From assembly GCF_000423125.1 (NCBI RefSeq), contig NZ_AUHJ01000001.1, positions 496,001-560,000 of the forward strand: 64,000 nt of DNA. Reading direction: 5' to 3'. Under the pieces are notes generated by a model that ran no database searches, was not told the DNA's origin, and saw nothing but the letters and a program-made list of their open reading frames with translations. This document shows, piece by piece, positions 63,958 to 64,000 of this stretch (positions are counted from its first letter, which is position 1; each line of letters opens with the position of its first letter). The stretch comes from Haliea salexigens DSM 19537 (lineage in GTDB: Bacteria; Pseudomonadota; Gammaproteobacteria; Pseudomonadales; Halieaceae). A program made the translations under genes and the position numbers.

Positions 63958-64000
63958 ATGCTTGAGAATCTCGACCTGAACGAGCTGCTACAGCTCTACG
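63958..64000 (+). CDS. Partial gene, start only
   Basis: An ATG with an ideal AAAGGAGG site begins a frame reading MLENLDLNELLQLY up to the window edge. Fourteen residues are too few to identify the protein. It diverges from the MaoC operon. Confidence 0.6.
   Translation, partial: MLENLDLNELLQLY

Noticed and set aside
1-64000. CRISPR arrays, insertion sequences, prophage or integrative elements
   Set aside because: No spaced direct repeats, transposase, integrase or tRNA attachment sites were seen; the gene content is chromosomal throughout.

Overview
The window is a gene-dense, GC-rich chromosomal segment of a gammaproteobacterium. Core gene orders (rpsB-tsf-pyrH-frr-uppS-cdsA-ispC-rseP-bamA-skp-lpxD-fabZ-lpxA-lpxB-rnhB-dnaE, map-glnD divergent from rpsB, and dapA-bamC) are those of Gammaproteobacteria. 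The many SDR, MaoC, thiolase/DUF35 and CoA-lyase genes, together with a steroid-dehydrogenase-like SDR, suggest a marine Halieaceae/Cellvibrionales-type organism. That placement is an inference from gene content only. I saw no insertion sequence, prophage, CRISPR array, rRNA or tRNA.

1-8.1 kb, plus strand: a cysteine-desulfurase-like PLP enzyme, a family-2-like glycosyltransferase and a degenerate HD-domain protein, then an RND efflux pair (adaptor plus permease) preceded by a perfect inverted repeat. 8.2-13.3 kb: a 90-residue orphan, then on the minus strand DUF1244, a LuxR-type regulator, a luciferase-like monooxygenase, an MFS transporter and an SDR. This is accessory metabolism.

13.4-31.5 kb, minus strand: one long housekeeping block for translation (rpsB, tsf, frr), UMP kinase, undecaprenyl, CDP-DAG and MEP isoprenoid synthesis, the site-2 protease RseP, outer-membrane assembly (BamA, Skp), lipid A (LpxD, FabZ, LpxA, LpxB), RNase HII and DNA polymerase III alpha. 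Most junctions overlap by 1-8 nt or are only a few bases long. RNA signals are visible around rpsB-tsf: an extended -10 promoter, a structured leader, an intercistronic attenuator-like hairpin and a UUCG-loop terminator after tsf.

31.9-39.9 kb, plus strand: map, glnD, dapC, nth, a YffB/ArsC-like protein, dapD and dapE, i.e. nitrogen signalling plus most of the succinylase branch of lysine/diaminopimelate synthesis. 39.9-48.6 kb is mixed: two SDRs, rsmJ, a cyclic-nucleotide-phosphodiesterase-like HD protein directly downstream of a degenerate class III nucleotide-cyclase-like protein, an LRR lipoprotein, a WalJ-like metallo-hydrolase, bamC, dapA and a small exported protein.

48.7-52.1 kb: a four-gene Mla/MCE lipid transporter (STAS-permease fusion, ATPase, MCE protein, auxiliary lipoprotein). 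52.1-64 kb: a 3-alpha-hydroxysteroid-dehydrogenase-like SDR, a 776-residue orphan lipoprotein, an NmrA-like protein with a small membrane protein facing an AraC regulator, a DUF35/lipid-transfer-thiolase pair of the retro-aldolase type, and a tightly overlapped minus-strand operon (MaoC, Nudix, Tat-exported flavoprotein, c-type cytochrome, CitE-like lyase). The least-described pieces are the cyclase/phosphodiesterase-like pair and this flavoprotein-cytochrome operon beside the Ltp2-like lyase.
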